From: CAYVAP01 sp964343195
GTDB taxonomy: Bacteria > Bacteroidota > Bacteroidia > J057
Length of the DNA: 26,095 nt
Reading direction: 5' to 3'
Assembly: GCA_964343195.1 (NCBI GenBank)
Contig: CAYFIR010000096.1
Coordinates: 1-26,095, forward strand
Within the stretch, counting starts at the first letter, position 1, and each line of letters begins with the position of its first letter. Below, one piece after another: positions 24,461-26,095 of the stretch. The position numbers were made by a program, and so were the translations under genes. The notes under the pieces are model-generated. The model made no database searches and was not told the origin of the DNA. It saw only the letters and a program-made list of their open reading frames with translations.

Positions 24461-24880
24461 ATGAAAAATTCTGCTGAATCTGCCCCTTCTTCCAAAATTT
24501 CCTACGTAATGGCATTCGTAGGCCTGGTGCCTGTGGGACTGCTGTTCATGCTTTTCTGGATCAAAGTGCCACCTGCCACACCCGAGAATGTGTATTTCCT
24601 GGAGGGAAAGCTGGCGAGCTATCAGCTGAGTGAATCAACTGGCGACTTGAACTTCCGGCTGGAAGAAGGCGATCACTACTACTATATCAACCAGGATAAG
24701 GTACCCATGATTGATTTTGACCAATTGAACAAAGTTTTCGTCATGGGAGAGACGGTGGAGGTAATCGTTTTTCGCACCCGCTGGAATCCCCTGAATCCAG
24801 GTGGCAGGACCCGGACAGTAGCGGCACTACAGGCCCGCTCAGGCCATGTACTCGCCTGGGAGGATGTCATAGTGAAATAG
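24461..24880 (+). CDS. Small single-pass membrane protein, operon partner of the NACHT-LRR protein
   Basis: The product has 139 residues. After a hydrophilic start (MKNSAESAPSSK) there is one transmembrane helix (about 14-34, SYVMAFVGLVPVGLLFMLFW). A predicted beta-rich domain of about 100 residues follows (ENVYFLEGKLASYQLSES ... GDHYYYINQDKVPMIDFDQL ... ETVEVIVFRTRW ... VLAWEDVIVK). No family is recognised with confidence; the pattern resembles small OB-like or Bacteroidota 'DUF3592-like' domains only vaguely. The ATG lies 6 bases after the NACHT stop, so the two genes are surely co-transcribed. Because both partners carry a single membrane helix, physical association in the inner membrane is an attractive inference. 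Whether the beta domain faces the periplasm or cytosol cannot be decided here. Confidence 0.82.
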   Translation: MKNSAESAPSSKISYVMAFVGLVPVGLLFMLFWIKVPPATPENVYFLEGKLASYQLSESTGDLNFRLEEGDHYYYINQDKVPMIDFDQLNKVFVMGETVEVIVFRTRWNPLNPGGRTRTVAALQARSGHVLAWEDVIVK

Positions 24881-24916
24881 GTGGAGGCATCGGTAGGCAG
24901 TTGGACAGAATTATAT

Positions 24917-25012
24917 AGGTATGAAGTCTTGTCCTGTCGCAGATCCCGAGCGAGACTCGGGGAGCGGAGCCGAAGGAACGGAGGCAAATAGCTGCTTAAG
25001 GCCTTCATACCT
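24917..25012. repeat. Cruciform-like intergenic element with nested hairpin
   Basis: Outer arms AGGTATGAAG (24917-24926) and CTTCATACCT (25003-25012) are perfect reverse complements. Inside, CCCGAG-cgaga-CTCGGG (near 24945-24961) forms a second perfect 6-bp stem, followed by GC-rich GGAGCGGAGCCGAAGGAACG. It lies 36 bases after the stop of the small membrane protein and may also end that transcript, though no T-run follows. Confidence 0.6.
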
Positions 25013-25063
25013 CCATTTCCTCCATATCTCTCTCTTATAGTGATTTTGGGATCCCTACTTATG

Positions 25064-25103
25064 CGGGATAAGGTATAAATTTGATCATTACTGCCTTATC
25101 CCG
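25064..25103. repeat. Inverted repeat between convergent genes
   Basis: CGGGATAAGG (25064-25073) and CCTTATCCCG (25094-25103) are perfect 10-bp arms around a 20-base AT-rich loop. It lies 16 bases past the 3' end of the DUF423 gene. No T-tract flanks it, so terminator function is uncertain. Confidence 0.6.
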
Positions 25104-25119
25104 AAAACACGAATACCTT

Positions 25120-25491
25120 TTACCTGGTCAGGCTAAAAGCCCAGATCATCATACAGGCCCAACTGGCAATCAGGATCACCCCACCAATAGGGGTCACGAG
25201 CCCCATTTTGAATGGCGTCAACACCAGCAGGTAGATAGACCCAGAGAACAGGATCGTGCCTGCAATCACCCCATAGACCGACCAGTCCAGCAAAGCCGAT
25301 TTCTCGACCATTCGCTGAGCGATGCCCAGCAGGATGAGCAACAGGCTGTGGTACATCTGAAAACGGACCGCCGTCTCGAAAGAGTCAAGCTGATCGGGAG
25401 TCAGGGTCTTTTCCAGGGCATGTGCTCCCAGTGCACCCGCAATAACTCCCGTGAGGCCAAATATAGATCCGATGATAAAGGCTATCTTCAT
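25120..25491 (-). CDS. DUF423 family small integral membrane protein
   Basis: The product has 123 residues, usual for the family, with four hydrophobic helices. The DUF423 pattern is clear: the first helix ends in GVIAGALGAHALEKTLTPDQ, then a conserved TAVRFQMYHSLLLILLGI, then a helix pair with GTILFSGSIYLLVLT and TPIGGVILIASWACMMIWAF. Members sit in the inner membrane; no biochemical function is established. The ATG at 25491 lies about 12 bases after a near-perfect promoter. The gene converges with the NACHT operon and has no co-directional neighbour in the window. Confidence 0.93.
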   Translation of the reverse strand: MKIAFIIGSIFGLTGVIAGALGAHALEKTLTPDQLDSFETAVRFQMYHSLLLILLGIAQRMVEKSALLDWSVYGVIAGTILFSGSIYLLVLTPFKMGLVTPIGGVILIASWACMMIWAFSLTR

Positions 25492-25510
25492 GCTATTGAT
25501 TGTATGTCGT

Positions 25511-25541
25511 CAAAGATAGCGCACCTCCATGCGAGGTTCAA
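25511..25541 (-). promoter_or_regulatory. Bacteroidota-type promoter of the DUF423 gene
   Basis: On the minus strand TTG (25539-25541), a 20-base spacer and TATCTTTG (25511-25518) match the TTG/TAnnTTTG consensus fully. The ATG is 20 bases downstream of the -7 element. It is the best promoter match in the window. Confidence 0.6.
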
Positions 25542-25720
25542 TGTTCGATGTGAAAAGTCATCAGCTACTTATCTGGACTTTATCCATTTTTAAATGGGCA
25601 AAGTCCCTTTTGGGTGCTTGCAAATTGGCCATCTGCAAGTACCCAACATCGGGGTTTTAGGTGGATGTTGGTTAATTCGTGAGCTACTTTCAGTAAGCAA
25701 TACTGTACTAAAGGATCTAC

Positions 25721-25813
25721 AGCAAGCCTGGGGCGGCGTTGGGCGGCATTTGGTGAACCGGGGCGGCCTGCGGGTAGAATGAAATGCCGAACTTTTCTTG
25801 CTTACTTCTTTTG
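25721..25813. repeat. 93-bp perfect direct repeat, copy 1
   Basis: Identical to 25922-26014. The 5' half is G+C-rich with repeated GGGCGGC; the 3' half is pyrimidine-rich (CTTTTCTTGCTTACTTCTTT). Short translated frames crossing it are not credible genes. Confidence 0.92.
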
Positions 25814-25851
25814 TAGGGTAGCAAATGGAAGAATAATACGCCGCTATTATT

Positions 25852-25880
25852 CTCACGCAGAGGCGCAAGGACGCAGAGAG
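25852..25880. repeat. CACGCAGAGGCGCAAGGACG dispersed repeat
   Basis: A purine-rich tandem-like unit (CACGCAGAG-GCGCAAGG-ACGCAGAG, period 8-9), sharing CACGCAGAG with 17286-17294. It lies between the two 93-bp copies. Confidence 0.6.
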
Positions 25881-25921
25881 AAACCTGCCGGTTATCAAAG
25901 CCCCTTCAAAAAGAGCTATAA

Positions 25922-26014
25922 AGCAAGCCTGGGGCGGCGTTGGGCGGCATTTGGTGAACCGGGGCGGCCTGCGGGTAGAATGAAATGCCGAACTTTTCTT
26001 GCTTACTTCTTTTG
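25922..26014. repeat. 93-bp perfect direct repeat, copy 2
   Basis: Identical to 25721-25813, 201 bases away. Its end is part of a 12-bp perfect hairpin: CTTACTTCTTTT (26002-26013), GA, AAAAGAAGTAAG (26016-26027). A second small stem CTGAAAG/CTTTCAG follows (26033-26056). Copy 1 lacks the right hairpin arm. Confidence 0.92.
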
Positions 26015-26095
26015 AAAAAGAAGTAAGTCCCGCTGAAAGCGAAATCGCACTTTCAGAGGAAGCATATTAAAAATCCGATTGCGGAGCTAAAAAAA

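Larger units (their letters stand above)
25492..26095. other. 604-bp non-coding right end, repeat-dense
   Basis: No gene is supported. It contains the DUF423 promoter, two adjacent hairpins (25611-25645 with 11 of 12 paired; 25643-25671 with a perfect 8-bp stem), a 93-bp direct repeat in two copies, a CACGCAGAG-type stretch (25852-25880) and a hairpin tail after the second copy. Confidence 0.7.

Noticed and set aside
25721..26014. CRISPR array
   Set aside because: Only two copies, 93 bp long with a single 108-bp gap; no regular repeat-spacer pattern and no cas genes.
25779..26015. 78-codon frame spanning both 93-bp repeats
   Set aside because: It starts and ends with the same repeat-derived peptide (MKCRTFLAYFF), so the frame is a product of the duplication.

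Overview
The window looks like a chromosomal segment of a Bacteroidota bacterium, most likely of the Saprospiria (Lewinella/Haliscomenobacter-like). This is inference from several signs: a gliding-motility-type (type B) C-terminal sorting domain and a type A T9SS tail on secreted proteins, a CarboxypepD_reg plus plug TonB-dependent receptor, PKD/Ig-like 'LGPDT' surface repeats, TAnnTTTG-type promoter elements, and absence of clear Shine-Dalgarno sites. No rRNA, tRNA or CRISPR was recognised.

Layout. 1-1715 (-) is the 5' part of a large secreted PKD-type protein cut by the left edge; it is followed by a small lipoprotein (2170-2706, -) with a good terminator. 3468-7037 (+) is the chromosome-condensation ATPase Smc, preceded by a repeat-rich leader. 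Behind it is a small DUF433/DUF5615 antitoxin-toxin pair whose toxin appears truncated; the pair is bracketed by inverted copies of a GTCAGAG-type repeat. From 7785 to 20000 everything reads leftward: TonB-dependent receptor, LamG/PKD type B T9SS protein, HemB (Mg-type porphobilinogen synthase), CydA (bd oxidase subunit I without an adjacent CydB), a MarR regulator with a palindromic operator candidate, a lipid-linked-polysaccharide flippase, a dockerin/cohesin-like T9SS protein, and a tail-fibre-like secreted protein split by a frameshift. From 20160 the + strand carries a helical repeat protein of unknown function, a repeat-filled gap, and then a two-gene operon: a membrane-anchored NACHT NTPase with a C-terminal leucine-rich-repeat sensor (22280-24454) and, 6 bp later, a small single-pass membrane protein (24461-24880). 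A DUF423 membrane protein (25120-25491, -) converges on this operon. The right end is non-coding and contains a perfect 93-bp direct repeat.

How the parts may work together. hemB (haem synthesis), cydA (haem-containing oxidase) and the MarR regulator lie in one co-directional run and could form a respiratory/haem group. The four secreted proteins would leave through Sec and, where a sorting domain is visible, T9SS. The most system-like module is the TM-NACHT-LRR protein with its small membrane partner: its layout is that of an NLR-like sensor/switch, and an antiphage or stress-signalling role is possible but not shown by sequence alone. The intergenic DNA is rich in short-period repeats of at least four kinds (GTCAGAG, AATCACG, CACGCAGAG and a 93-bp unit).
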